Below are positions 11,301 through 21,852 of a stretch of 64,000 bases of DNA, piece by piece. A program made the translations under genes and the position numbers. The first letter of the stretch is position 1. The number at the start of each line of letters is the position of its first letter. Where the stretch lies: NCBI GenBank assembly GCA_013399695.1, contig VXAU01004951.1, positions 2,088,895 through 2,152,894 on the forward strand, in the 5' to 3' direction. The DNA comes from Formicarius rufipectus (Eukaryota; Chordata; Aves; Passeriformes; Formicariidae). The notes beneath the pieces were generated by a model. It searched no databases, was not told the DNA's origin, and worked only from the letters and a program-made list of their open reading frames with translations.

Positions 11301-12787
11301 TCTGTGATATGGACAGACAACATCAGGAGAGATTTATGCTAAGTTTCCATGAGGCCTGGAAAAGAAAATGTAGTGGTACCCCTCATAGGACTTTTAAATC
11401 TGCTGAAAGAGAATACAGTGAAAGCAGATAAGTAGCTGAAACTTTCTAAGCTGATTAGCAGAGCTAGCCGTGCAGCTTCTGCTAAAAGCTGCCTTAGGGA
11501 AATCTTTAAGTACAATTATAGCAAGTCAAATGATTGTGTAGGAATTACACAGTACTGTTTTGTCCACAGCAGATGTTTTAGTTCACAAATCCAAAGTTGA
11601 TCAACTATAAATCCTACTTAAGGAGTCTTTCAATTTATGCTGTTGTCAGCCTGACTTGACAATGAGAACTAGAACAGACAGCTCTACCAGTCATGACTGG
11701 ACTTGGACACACCCAGTCCACTGCCTGTCCCACAAAATGCATTTTACAAGGAAGAAAAAACTATTGTCAAAGTTCAGCAGAAAGCTGAAGCATGTTCACC
11801 TGCCACACCATGAGAGCATGTTAACTGCATGCAGTCATGAATAGGCTATGTCTGTACATAGCCCAAACAGGATCTGCAGCATCTTGGAGAAAAAATTAAA
11901 TTAAATTCACCTCTTATGTGATAAAGCAAGCCTGTTCCAGCTTGCTGCATCAGTAAGATTGGAACAGTGCACGATTTAACATTAACAAGCCAGCAAACTA
12001 GGGGAACCAGGGGAAATTCAGACCCAGGAAGAGACTGAATTCATTCTACATATGACCTCCTATTAGGAGGATAATGACCTGTCATTCCTCATTATCTCTT
12101 CCCCCATTGACTGGTAAAAGGCAGTTCAGACCTTGTCCTAGCAAACTATTCTTTAGACAGGACTGTTGCTCCCTGTTGCCCATATGGGAAGCCAGGGCAG
12201 GGCACCTTTGCTGGGGTGGTTAAAATTTGGTAAGAATTAGAGCCCAGCTGCCTGCGCTGCTCCCAAGGGATTGGTCTGGACCAAATGAGCCTACATTTTT
12301 CCTGAATAAACTTTTTTCAGAGGCCTTTTTTATTTCTCTAGAAACACCTTTCCTCTTCAGACTGCTAAGCAGACTGCAGCTAATGAATTCTGTCAAAGGG
12401 AGAAGCAAAATTCTTGGTGCAGAGGAGTAGAAAAGGGCAATGTGTTATTTTTCTCCAACATGACTTGACCTATCAATGGAATGGTCTGCATGTAGGTGCT
12501 TAACATGTCACAGCCCTGACTAACAGCAGAAGGAACATATCCCACAGCTATTTTAGGGGAGTTCCCCCCTCAAATAGAAGTTATCTTTTTATTACCTGTT
12601 ATGTACACCTCTGCATGTTGTCACTTTGTTCTTTGTGTCCCTAATTTCTTTAAGGAGACTTATGCTGAATGCATTCAAGGCGTGGAGACAGTACCCATTA
12701 CTGATGCAAAAGGAAAGGGAGAGAGAAGAAAGGAGAAACCAGCTACGAAGGAGAGTAGCTGAAATTCTCCCCAACTTCCAAATGTGA
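2160..12787 (+). CDS. CCDC191: CCDC191, coiled-coil protein, 3' portion (ten coding exons)
   Basis: Joined exons: 2160-2350, 3078-3327, 4638-5092, 5589-5683, 7146-7228, 7955-8056, 9150-9293, 10437-10589, 11006-11160 and 12655-12787. They total 1761 bases, that is 586 residues plus a TGA stop, and every junction keeps frame. The human protein is about 936 residues, so roughly the first 350 residues lie upstream. Recognition rests on blocks such as MEERAMQRAEQRRK, HYEKVLLIKLG with PWKRLR, and FYSHMLLRR, which resemble human CCDC191 (KIAA1407). The chain alternates highly charged coiled coil (exons 7146-9293) with short segments carrying a hydrophobic residue two or three before a Trp followed by Arg, Lys or Leu (HFSAWLK, FADWRCQ, LRAWRNY, FLAWQCL, FRNWLK, FWAWLDL, FKAWRQY), as in Sfi1-type repeats. 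The function is poorly known; a centrosomal or ciliary role is inference. It converges on ZDHHC23. Confidence 0.95.
2351..3077 (+). other. CCDC191 intron
   Basis: No recognised repeat or RNA gene. Open frames on both strands here are chance and lack homology. Confidence 0.6.
3078..3327 (+). CDS. CCDC191: CCDC191 exon b
   Basis: The acceptor is CATTCAG and the donor GACAAG|GTAAAT. One base completes the Arg codon from the previous exon, and the end falls on a codon boundary. It reads RKNQLATEHNRRHLLRRC, then FLAWQCLSQAETEKRELQ, giving another Trp motif followed by a Lys/Glu coiled coil and a Ser/Gly-rich linker. Confidence 0.94.
3328..4637 (+). other. CCDC191 intron
   Basis: A 1.3 kb intron without a recognisable repeat, ending in a long pyrimidine tract just before the next exon (4621-4635). 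Confidence 0.6.
4638..5092 (+). CDS. CCDC191: CCDC191 exon c (largest exon)
   Basis: The acceptor is a run of T and C ending CCCCCAG, and the donor is TTTGAG|GTATAT. The 455 bases start on a codon boundary and end two bases into a codon. It contains KHEFAWEITVKHAALSAQ and a clear Gln/Glu-rich coiled coil (FQQRLIEEQRQQLQKQQ, then ELILKLQENQRL), followed by a polar, probably unstructured tail. Confidence 0.95.
5589..5683 (+). CDS. CCDC191: CCDC191 exon d
   Basis: The acceptor is TTTCATAG and the donor AAAG|GTATTG. The 95 bases join in phase on both sides. It encodes a Ser/Pro/Lys-rich linker (SSPDSRGPKSTGAVMQGK and following) between two coiled-coil regions. Confidence 0.9.
5684..7145 (+). other. 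CCDC191 intron
   Basis: About 1.46 kb with no feature recognised, ending in a normal TTTCTGTAG acceptor. Confidence 0.6.
7146..7228 (+). CDS. CCDC191: CCDC191 exon e (coiled coil)
   Basis: The acceptor is TCTGTAG and the donor TTG|GTAAGG. It reads GMEERAMQRAEQRRKLEE, then AKQRRIEEKL, a highly charged helix. The MEERA block is recognisable from human CCDC191. Confidence 0.95.
7229..7954 (+). other. CCDC191 intron with AT-rich low-complexity tract
   Basis: Holds a short AGATA/ATAT low-complexity stretch at about 7669-7725. No other feature seen. Confidence 0.6.
7669..7725. repeat. AGATA/ATAT low-complexity tract
   Basis: Degenerate repeats of ATAGATA and ATATAGAG in a CCDC191 intron. Probably a decayed microsatellite. 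Confidence 0.6.
7955..8056 (+). CDS. CCDC191: CCDC191 exon f (coiled coil)
   Basis: The acceptor is CATTTCAAG and the donor CTG|GTGACC. It is 34 codons in frame, reading AQLKAEEEARQRKEAEEK and then EAQQEKRREERRQQKL. It is an almost uninterrupted charged helix of Glu, Arg, Lys, Gln and Ala. Confidence 0.94.
8057..9149 (+). other. CCDC191 intron
   Basis: Unremarkable 1.1 kb intron without a recognised repeat. Confidence 0.6.
9150..9293 (+). CDS. CCDC191: CCDC191 exon g
   Basis: The acceptor is GTATTGCAG and the donor GTG|GTAAGT, enclosing 48 codons. It encodes KELEKQRRLEKEQQLQKR and then the conserved block AKDHYEKVLLIKLGIVPW with KRLREQTKENLV. Human CCDC191 has the same HYE..LL...G..PWKRLR pattern. 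Confidence 0.96.
9294..10436 (+). other. CCDC191 intron
   Basis: About 1.1 kb with no recognised feature. Confidence 0.6.
10437..10589 (+). CDS. CCDC191: CCDC191 exon h (two Trp motifs)
   Basis: The acceptor is TTCACTCAG and the donor CTGAAG|GTTGGC, enclosing 51 codons. It reads VAQRHHCLSLQRKCLMTW, then AKDFYSHMLLRRGFRNWL. The FYSH.LL.R and Trp-Leu positions match the human protein. Confidence 0.96.
10590..11005 (+). other. CCDC191 intron
   Basis: A C/T-rich short intron with an ACCAAA low-complexity patch near 10955-10975. No other feature. Confidence 0.6.
11006..11160 (+). CDS. CCDC191: CCDC191 exon i
   Basis: The acceptor is CTTCTCTAG and the donor AACAA|GTAAGC. The 155 bases are in phase with both neighbours. 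It encodes YKDYVSTQEQRGNTFHTV, then RKYFWAWLDLIREEKRTL, another Trp motif, ending IATEHSN. Confidence 0.94.
11161..12654 (+). other. CCDC191 last intron
   Basis: About 1.5 kb, AT-rich, no recognised repeat or exon. Confidence 0.6.
12655..12787 (+). CDS. CCDC191: CCDC191 terminal coding exon
   Basis: The acceptor is TTTCTTTAAG. One base completes a Lys codon, then RLMLNAFKAWRQYPLLMQ and an Arg/Glu-rich helix, ending AEILPNFQM with a TGA at 12785-12787. Confidence 0.94.
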
Positions 12788-13596
12788 CAGAAGAGTGTCA
12801 AAGAAGAGGGAAAGGAGACAAATGACCAGTTCTGTTCAGTGGTATCTCCCTGCTGACTGCAACAAGTCCAAGGGGAAGGCCTGCCAAGTGACAGCCAAAG
12901 GAAGCTCCCTGTGGTCCCTGTTGTCATAAACGGAGCATATATGGAAGCTTACCTGACAATTTCACTTTTCACTTCCTAGAGTCATTCCTCATAAGGGCCC
13001 CCTCACATGAAGCCTCTGTAGAGGTGTCTTGGCTGGGGGCTGTGAAGCCAAGGTAACCAAAGCCTCGCACAGGGTGTGTTTGAGGCCAAAACCATTTCCA
13101 CACACAGAGCTGCAGCACTGACATGAGTCCTTCTCCATCAAAGGAAGCACAGAACTGAACTGGAACCTCTTTTCCCCTAAGCAATAACCCGGTGCTTTTC
13201 TGTTGCCACTACTCTGTAGGGTGACAGCTCAGACAGACCTGACTGTCAGCTGACCCCTATCTACTGCTGCAAACTTGGCTAACTCTGCCAGTAAAGTTCG
13301 AATGGAAGGAAGAGAGGGAAGAACTGTTTATACAAACCATATTTGCCAATGATCCAGATCATTCCTTTACATATGGACAATCTAAAACCTGGATTCTTTT
13401 TCAAGGGATTGCCTTGTTTGCAGCACTGGCCAGTTCACAAGCAAAGTGCTTTGATTTTGGTGGCAAGTGGTGTTTCCAAGTTCATGAGCCTCATTTTCTT
13501 GCCATTTAAACACTTCCCAAGCTATTTGACTCTAGTAGTTCAGGGTGTATTGTACACGATTGTTTGGGCTGTTTTATTTGATCCAGTACTTCAAAG

Positions 13597-13657
<61 letters not shown>

Positions 13658-13688
13658 AAAAAAAAAAAAAAAAACCAAAAAACAAAAA
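13597..13688 (+). repeat. Long poly-A tract
   Basis: About 60 uninterrupted A (13597-13656), one C, 17 A, then shorter A runs broken by C. It lies inside the probable CCDC191 3' UTR. I found no AATAAA close upstream of it and no obvious retrogene body, so it looks like a simple repeat and not a retrocopy tail. Its length may be unreliable in the assembly. Confidence 0.85.
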
Positions 13689-13995
13689 TCCAAGAAAAAG
13701 GCAGATTGTGTTTTTTATATAAGCTGACATGATTAAAATTAAAGTTTCTTACCACTGTTTAACATTAACCTGCAGCATAATGCAGACAGGGTAATGCCAT
13801 TAAGGTACAGAATGTTTTAGCAACAGCATAAGGCAGGAAGCTGGAATCACTTCTTCCCCCTCACAAGATAGGCAAAACTCTATCCAAAAGCATTTGGCAG
13901 TACAGGAAGCACTTGAGTAACACCACGAAGATGACACTTTAGTGTTATCATGTATCAGATAATTTGTAAAACCCATATATGCCCTGGAAGTTTCC

Positions 13996-14001
13996 AATAA
14001 A
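13996..14001 (+). terminator. CCDC191: Candidate CCDC191 poly(A) signal AATAAA
   Basis: A canonical AATAAA followed 25-50 bases on by a GT-rich stretch (GAGCTGGTGGTGCAG, then CTGTGTC), as expected of a cleavage site. It lies about 1.2 kb after the CCDC191 stop. Confidence 0.5.
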
Positions 14002-14020
14002 GCCAAATCCAAAATGAACA

Positions 14021-17000
14021 CAACTGAGCTGGTGGTGCAGACTGTGTCAGAAGTCAGCTGAATGACGCTAAACAGAAGTCAGGGTCAAGAACCTAGACCA
14101 CCACTAAGCACTGCAGATGAAGTGGCGTAGGACAGGTCAGGTGTCCAAGCAGGAGGCTCCAGAGCTTTAGTTTCAGGAATTTGTCCACATGGAACTCTCA
14201 CAGGGATGTGGCCAGAGACACTCCCTGCCCTCACTAACCAGTCTGTCAAGCAGGCTCTTGGTGCAGGTCTGAAGACAATCGTCACTCTTGGGTTCTCTCC
14301 CACATCCATTCTCTACAGCAGGCAAACATTTACTATCTCCCAAAGGCTCCTTACAGACCTGACCACCAGCAGGTCAGATGAGCACATTATCCAAGTGCAA
14401 GGAGCTGAAGGTGCCTAAATGGAGTGTGGGCGAGTACAGACCATCTGGCTACATTAAAAGGCAGATTGTGAGAGGAAGCGACAAGCTGAGAGAGGGCTGA
14501 ATAACTTGCCTTGCAGGGAAGAACAGGCACTGCAGAAAGGAAGGTTTATTTTTTTGCAGAGGACTGAGCCAAACAGGCAGGGAGAACCAGAGTTGAGGGC
14601 TGAGCTACCCAAATAATGCCCCAGTGCAGCCAGCAACCACACGTGGTGCTAACAGCAGCATGCTGTGACAGCACAACAGCAGCAATTCACTTTCTCTTAA
14701 TACAACCCTGCCCATTGTAAGCCTCTGCCATGTGGTGCCTAATGAGCTCCTGGAATACCTCTGAACTAGCCCTTTTGCTCCCATGTTACTGGTGGCCTTT
14801 TCCCAAGCCAACTTCCTCAATGGGGCTTGATAACATACACAGCAAGGAAAAAGTCTTCAGCCCCTCTTCCATATGCCATATGTACATATGGCATAAGCAG
14901 GACAGTGACACAGAGAACAAAAGGCAAGGGCACATCTTTCTTCAGATGGAGGGAAGGCAGCATTACAGCCAGCTGGAAACAGGACATCCTGCAGCTGTAA
15001 GGAGAATAGCAAGAGTATGGGGCAGTAGAGTAGGTACACCCACATAGAGCCTGGTCTTGAACCCAGCAACAGGCTGAGCAGGGGCTGAGTCTACATCTCT
15101 CACAGCTAAAATGGTGCCCCAAACCCCTGGTTACACGGGTGCAACTAGTTTTCTAAACCGTTGATTCTTTCCCCAGCAATGCACATTTTGTCCTCAAGGC
15201 CTACAGCTCCCACTCATCTCAGTGCCCACTCACCATCCATGAAAATAATGCTGCTTATGGAGCATAATTCCCTGCAAAGAACTTGAAGCACAGGTAACAC
15301 TTTTGAAACCAGTCTTTGTCTCCAGTACTCTCATATTACAGGGTTTTCTTCTATCCCTTGAAGCTTTTAGAGATTCTACTGGCAAGAAGCTCTTTGGTTG
15401 GACAGTTCCAGCAGCAAGAAGCCAGAAGATCCAGGAGGACTTGTGCTTTGACAGCCCTTTGCCCTGGTCTACTGCCAGTGCAAGCATGGAGCTGAAGCCT
15501 TGGCTGGATCCATCTAAGGAAGACAGAAGATGTTCAGGGATCAGGCACATTCATACTGAATGTGGTCTGAATCAAAGGGGCGATGAGAAGCCCCTTGACT
15601 TCCCCTTTCAATCCACATTTGGCTGAAACAAGTTATAACTCCTTGGCAGAAGCAAGGCTGTGCCAGATGATGCCATTAAAATACTGCCAGGATACCCCTA
15701 AAATTCCTGGCACAATGACAGTGTTTTGCAAATTGAAGCTCCAGCAGGACGCTGACATGTGAGAGCGCTTGTCAGACCAAGGAAACAGCTTCAGCCTGCA
15801 GCTGTCCCAGAGCATTCCTCCTGCCCCAGCACTTGAATAGATGCAGATGTCAATGCATTAATGCTGGTCATCAGCCCACACTCTCTCAATTCAGGCACAC
15901 TCCAGCCTGTCAGCTCTTTGCTTTTCTTAGCAAGAGAAGGAGGTGGCTGCACAGACACTTTCCTTCTCTTGCACAGGGAGCAGGGGGAAGGATTTTCACT
16001 TTGATAGAACAGCAAATACAGAACCCTGAAGTGATTGCAAACTCTCCATACTCTGCTGACACCTGCCCTACAGAGTTCTTATACAGTTTCCTAAAAACCT
16101 TGACCACAGAAATATCTTCTCATTAAATCTGTACACCAGTCTCTTCAGTTTCACAGGCCCAGCTCAAACTGGATTTGAAACAGTGTTAGAAGTATTAAAT
16201 AACTCCCTCTGCTCCCCTCAGGCAGAGTGAGACAATATTTAGCCTGGAAAAGGTCCATGAACCAATGCAGCATGATCCACAGCTCACATCTTTGCAGACC
16301 TGTTATGCATTATGGACACCAGCCACAGCAGTGCACTGTGGCCTTCCCCAGCACATGAGCTGCCACTCCAGACACCATCCTGTGAGGGGAAAAAAATAAA
16401 AGCTGAGAGAAAATGTTAGTTTCACATGTCCCCATCAACAGCAGTGGAGTTAACGCAGCTGGACACCACTTGGGTATCAGAAGGCTGACACTGTTGCACG
16501 CACCACTCTCACCTACCTAAAATCCTGGTTCACTGCTAGTGCAAGGTCCTTGTTGTCAGCAAGCACAAAGTTATCTTCAAAGAGGAACACCTGAACAGAG
16601 AGAGAAGTGCCACCAGGCAAATCAAAGCAGAGCTCTGGAACAATCCAAGGCACCTGTGATTCTACTCATTAAAAGTCACCTTGCCTTTCAGCAGCTGCCC
16701 CAAAGTACCAACAGAACCAAAGGCTACATGTTTTCTCACCTTCCACATGGAGAATATCCATGTCATTTCCAAATACACCTTAGAAAAAGGTTTAAAGTAA
16801 GAGGTTGTTCCTTTTTGGGTTCTGGATGGTATTATGTGGGCAGGTGTTGGTGGGAAAGTAAGACACTGGACAAACAGGCTAGGAAGCCGATCAGATACTG
16901 ATAATGGATTGCTAATAGGATGAAAGATCCCCATTCAAATTCCTACTGCAGGGGAATATCCCTAGTTTCCAGGGTGGTGAGAACTGCCAGCAGATGTTTC

Positions 17001-17200
17001 ATCCCAACACCAACAAACCCAAAGGCCAACTTTTGCAGAACTGGAAGAACACTTGTTTCCTAACTTTTCCTTAGCCTGTTGCTCCTTTATTCCCAGGTCC
17101 AGCTCACAGCTAAACAGCCATGACATTATGGCAGCTTTTGGTCATTTGGTTTGGCTGAGTGTGTAGGCATAAATCAACAGGCCACTCCACAAATAACTTC
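14021..17200. other. Intergenic DNA between convergent genes CCDC191 and ZDHHC23
   Basis: No coding exon, RNA gene or clear repeat recognised. Scattered AATAAA hexamers on both strands (for example plus 16391-16399 and minus 14545-14550) mean that either gene could extend into it. Confidence 0.5.
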
Positions 17201-17206
17201 CAATAA

Positions 17207-17212
17207 TTTATT
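17207..17212 (-). terminator. ZDHHC23: Candidate ZDHHC23 poly(A) signal
   Basis: TTTATT on the plus strand, that is AATAAA on the minus strand. It is followed on the minus strand by TTTGTGGAGTGGCCTGTTG, a GT-rich downstream element. Confidence 0.35.
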
Positions 17213-17972
17213 TTGATTCATAATTGTATCCATCTGGAAACACTGAATATGATGCAAAATGGAAAAACACACACACACTGGTCCTTTCAAAAAAGCTCAC
17301 AAATGTTTCACAAAGTTTATTCCTCAAGCCTAGGTTAAAAAACAAACAAAAAAATGCACACCAAACCCAAAACATCCCATTTTCCAACGAAGACAATTCT
17401 TCCAGAGCTCATCACCCTTCAAATTGTCATTAGAGAAGTTCCATAAAGATAAGATCTTGGGAGGCTGAATTCCCACATTTCAGAAAGATCTAACCTGTCT
17501 ACAGAAAGATTTTTCCTGTACAAACATCCTGGTAGCAGAAAAAAAAAATCCTAGGTAACTATAAAAGGTTTCACTGAAAGGAATACATGAAAACACATCC
17601 ATAAAAACACACACTTCTTGCCCTAATGAGGCAATATACATTCATATAGAAGGAAAAAAACAAGCACATTATTAAGACATTAGGCAGTGAGGCAGTATCC
17701 ATTTTGACTTCAGAAGAAATTTTACAGCAAATGGTTTCATTAAGACACTTGAAAGCAACCTACTTTGAAAGGAAAAAAAAAGCACCATCATAGCATGAAG
17801 GCTGAAATGTGATTAGGAGTCACAAGCAGCACCAGCTCAGGCTCACCAGTGACTTCTGTCATTTAAGGACAAGTTAAATGGAGAAACAGTCAATGAGGGC
17901 ACCTGTGACTTGCCTACAAAAAGCCACAATGCAGGAAGACACAGTTAAAGACTGTCAAGCCACTGTTTACAG

Positions 17973-18032
17973 GGTGTATCTAATGTAATGGTGTACAGTA
18001 ATGGTGTATCTAACTGTAATGGTACACAGTTC
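17973..18032. repeat. Two-copy 30-base tandem repeat
   Basis: The unit starts GGTGTATCTAA at 17973 and again at 18003. The copies differ by a few substitutions and small shifts around TGTAATGGT.ACA. Probably a local slippage duplication in the ZDHHC23 3' region. Confidence 0.65.
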
Positions 18033-21000
18033 TTACTACAGTCACCAAACAGTAGGGTGATGGCATTTGGACACAGAGGGTTTAACACTGACAGCAGCAA
18101 CATCAGAACCCTGGCCCTTTAAGAGCTGCCTGGTCTTCAAAGTCCACGCGCTTTGTGGAACGACAAATGCCTCTTAAAAGGCCATGGTTAAAGCAGGATA
18201 AACTAATTTCCAAGTCTGGGCAGAGAAACATCAAGGCTATCTATTACCAAAATCCTTCCCTGCTGCTCATCAGCTCTGAGTCCTCTCTTCTTATACAGGG
18301 AAAACTTCTCAAGGGCCAATAGGGTGCAGTTTTCTGCACTGCCAGGCATACAGTTTTACAGGTGAGACATTGGTCCTGTCTCAAGGATGCCACACACATG
18401 ACACAGAAGCCAGCTGTCAAATGCAGGCTGTTCCCATTGCTCCAACCCTTGAGCAGCACAGATCTAGGCAACTGCTAACACAGTGAGCCCGACGGCTGAC
18501 TATGCCTAGATTTTAACATTTTTCTAACCAGAGTGGTAAATAACGAACTCAGAGAAGAAACTGTCCTTTAGTGCACCAGATCACAACAGTTTGCCCTTGC
18601 TATAACTGCAAAAAGGGAGAGTTACCCTTCAAGCATTTCCTGCTGATTCTCAGGACTGTTAAAAAAAGAGCTCCCAAGTATGCATCTGAAGCCCCAAACT
18701 CTTCTGTCCTTTTAAGATGCCTTTTAGATAACCTGTTGCTTTATCCTTCCCATCTCCCCAGGCATTCACAAGGTAAATCCTCTCAGGAAGAAGAGGTAAA
18801 CAAAAGTCTGCTGTTAAAATCACCATTGCTACACAGATTACAGCCATCTGAACTTCCTCTTGGCTGAGGAATGAGCACTGCATTCTCCTCCTCAAAAAAC
18901 CCCAGCCTTGCCACCTTTTAAATGTTCTGAATGGTTTCTGTTCCCCCTGGAGTGAGTGCAAAAATGAAATTTACTTTAGCACTTTGCCTTCACTATACTG
19001 GAGCAGGCTTGACCCGGGTATGGAATGGTTACATTAGTCCCAAGTCCTTCATTCCTAACCTGCATTCCAAAATCCACGCTGCCTGGAAGAACAGCACTGG
19101 GAGGATCTCGGTGCAAGCAGCTCAAATGAAACCTCCCACTCACTAAGAGAGAAGGGACAAGGCTACACTGACACACAGGCTGCAAAGTAGAAAGGAATCT
19201 CTGCCTGTGGGAGAAAGTGAACATCACAGGATCAGCACTGCCAGGCAAATGATCTGTGATCTGCTCTGCTTTCTCCCAGCCAGGAGTAGCAGGACTCTGA
19301 GAAACCATTTATCTCAAACCTGCAAATTCTCCCAGAGCTTGTTCAACTCGTGGGCATGTGACTGATTTCTGTGCACACAGGGGTTCATTTAACCTAGAAG
19401 GTCACTCTGCCTTACCTTCCCCTGTGCCAGCAGGGTGATATCTAAAACCTGCTAAAAACCTAAAGCCCACAGCATACTTGTCTCCAGGGCTGCCAAGCTT
19501 CAGTTCCTCTCAGCAGGTATCACAAGATGCATATGGTGCCATGAAAACATTTACAGACAGCCCATGTGGAAACAAGGACTTTGTGTCAATTTGTCAGGGT
19601 CAGGCTCCAGCCTCCAAACAGAAGGTTGTACAGGAACAGGTTGCAGAGTCTAGCTGGGTGCCTTTTTTTTCCACATTAGAGCCAGGAAAGCAGTCAGAAA
19701 CCCCTGTGTTTGGCTAGAGGCAGAGGAAGAGAGGTATCCCTTTACCTCCTTAAAAAGGACTGCTCACTGGATGAAAAGGGAGCAATAGAAAATAAGGGAA
19801 ACTCAGTAAGTCAGTAATTCTGCATAGCCACATTCCAAGTGCAGCTGCTCATCAATTATCTGCTGGTTACAGAAACTGCCACTTAAGGAAACCAAACAGT
19901 GCAAAGAGAGACAGAGTCTTTACCTTAAACTGAGACACTTGTATCAGAGCATGCACACCAAATACAGCAAGGATCTGACGGGACACCCCCGACCCTGCTT
20001 TCTTTTGGCACCATGCACTGTCCATCCATTCTTTGAAGCTAATTCGCAGGAGTACACAGTAAATTTGCATCACTACCAACATCCCCCAGCTGCCTGCCGT
20101 GCAAGTGGAGTCAGGGGCAGGCATGATCTGTGCATGCTGCACACACATCTGAAAACATTAGTAGCTAGGACAAGGCTCTTATCCCTGCTTCTACACCTTA
20201 GTTCCAACATGTAACTCTTGTGCTGTGATTTCCAACTCTTCCAGCCAGACCCGTCACTGCAGGGCCTACAGCATACATAAAGGGTTTAAACCAGAAAGCA
20301 ATAAAAAACTCCAGCCACAAAAACCCAGACACCATTTCCACCAAAACCTGGTTATGTCAGCCAAAGCTCAAGTCCTGGCAATAATACAGTTGCAGACTCA
20401 TGGGGAACAAATGGCATTCTTGTCAAGCACATTCAACATGTGAATATTTATCTGCCCAAACAGGTCCTCTATTCCCAAAAGAGAGTCCTAGAACAAAACC
20501 TCTCCCTACATATCCAGAGTTTGATATGTTCCTTGGCTTCTTGACTTGAGGAAACAGAACTGAAGCAGACAGAATCACTGTGTTATTACCAACACAATCG
20601 ACCAATATGCTACCTACCAAAAACATTGTTAGAACTGTCAAATCTCCCACAGACTGCCTTTTCCCATCCCACAAGCTGCCTTCTCTCACAGAAGGAGAGG
20701 AAAAGTTAATTTCTAAAGCTACAGTAACACCAGACAGACAGCACTCTTACTGAACCCTCAGAGTTCACTGTTACATGTTGCTTCAAAATATCTCCTTGGT
20801 ATGTTTACCAGCAGTCTCAAGTCACAATATCTATAATGAGAACTGAAACACTTTGAGGGAGATGAACCAATCCTTCAAACCAACATAGACCCAGCCTGCC
20901 GAAAGAACAGGATGTCTTTTCACTGAGTTGGACAGACAGGGATGGAATAATTTTGGGCATCAAGAGGTAAAGGGATCTTACAAGGCCCTACAGGAATGTA

Positions 21001-21584
21001 GCTCACAAAGGCACTTAATAGAAGCATGTACACAGCTGGATGGAATAAGATAGTACAAATAAATAAGTAAATGCACCAGAGAGGACAGCACTGCTCCATG
21101 GTTGCCTACACAGTCTCTTTCAGCCAAAGAGCCTGGCTTCTGCAGAGGTCCATCTGTTACCTGTATCCAAAGTTCACCCTCCTGGCATCTCCAAAATGCC
21201 GCATGTAGGTACAAACCAGGGGTTCCTTAACCTGTGCAGCAACTAGTGCACACTCTGAAGCTCAGCAGTGGGTTCCTCCTGATGCCAGGGTTCACACCTA
21301 ATGAAAACTCAAGTTCTCAAAACCTTGTGCTCTTCTTCCCATTTATCACAGCAGAAAAAGGCAGCAGGCTTCTTCTCTCCAGGTTTGTGCATATGGCTTA
21401 CTGCTTTCTGCATCCTGTTGCTGGCTGACAGCACACGAAGAACCATTCTGCCTGGGAAAACCTCTGATGTTGTCAGCGAGAGGGCAGGCAGCCCACACAC
21501 CGACCACGAAGGAAGGAGTCCTAGAGGAAGGGGCCATTCCCCCGCTAAAAAAAGAAGTCATTCAATGTCATCTGCAAAAAAGTG

Positions 21585-21852
21585 TCATACAATGTCTTCG
21601 GCAGAGCGCTGTGGAGGAGAAGACCCCAGGCTCAAGAAATGGCCCCAGTTGCACAGGAACCCCCTGTTATACTGGCCAGTGTCTATCACTAACCCACCCA
21701 GGAGTCTGCGCCCAGTGTTGTCCCGCAGAGCCAGCCGAGCTTCCCTCTCGGTCACATTGTAGCTGATGTTCAACAGCTGGATAAGGAGGATGTATCCCAT
21801 GCCAGCTGTTACAATGGCACAGTACCATACACAGGTGAACGACAGAGCAGAG
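21585..21852 (-). CDS. ZDHHC23: ZDHHC23 terminal coding exon
   Basis: The acceptor on the minus strand is TTCCCTGTTGCCAG. It begins [18 protein letters not shown], the last membrane segment, then [18 protein letters not shown], the conserved region after the last helix. It continues [17 protein letters not shown] and ends SAEDIV, TGA at 21585-21587. The C-terminal EDIV is a class of PDZ-binding motif. Confidence 0.97.

Larger units (their letters stand above)
12788..14020 (+). other. CCDC191: Probable CCDC191 3' UTR
   Basis: Runs from the stop codon to shortly after the first clear AATAAA on this strand. It contains the long A run at 13597-13688. The extent is inferred from the poly(A) signal only. 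Confidence 0.5.
17201..21584 (-). other. ZDHHC23: Probable long ZDHHC23 3' UTR
   Basis: This follows the ZDHHC23 stop codon on the minus strand and has no coding signal. AATAAA on the minus strand at 17207-17212, with a GT-rich stretch just beyond it, would end a UTR of about 4.4 kb. Another hexamer lies at 17316-17321, and earlier sites are possible. The extent is inference. It contains a two-copy 30-base tandem repeat at 17973-18032. Confidence 0.4.

Noticed and set aside
13343..13732. Poly-lysine/poly-phenylalanine open frames over the A tract
   Set aside because: They are translations of a simple A run and not genes.
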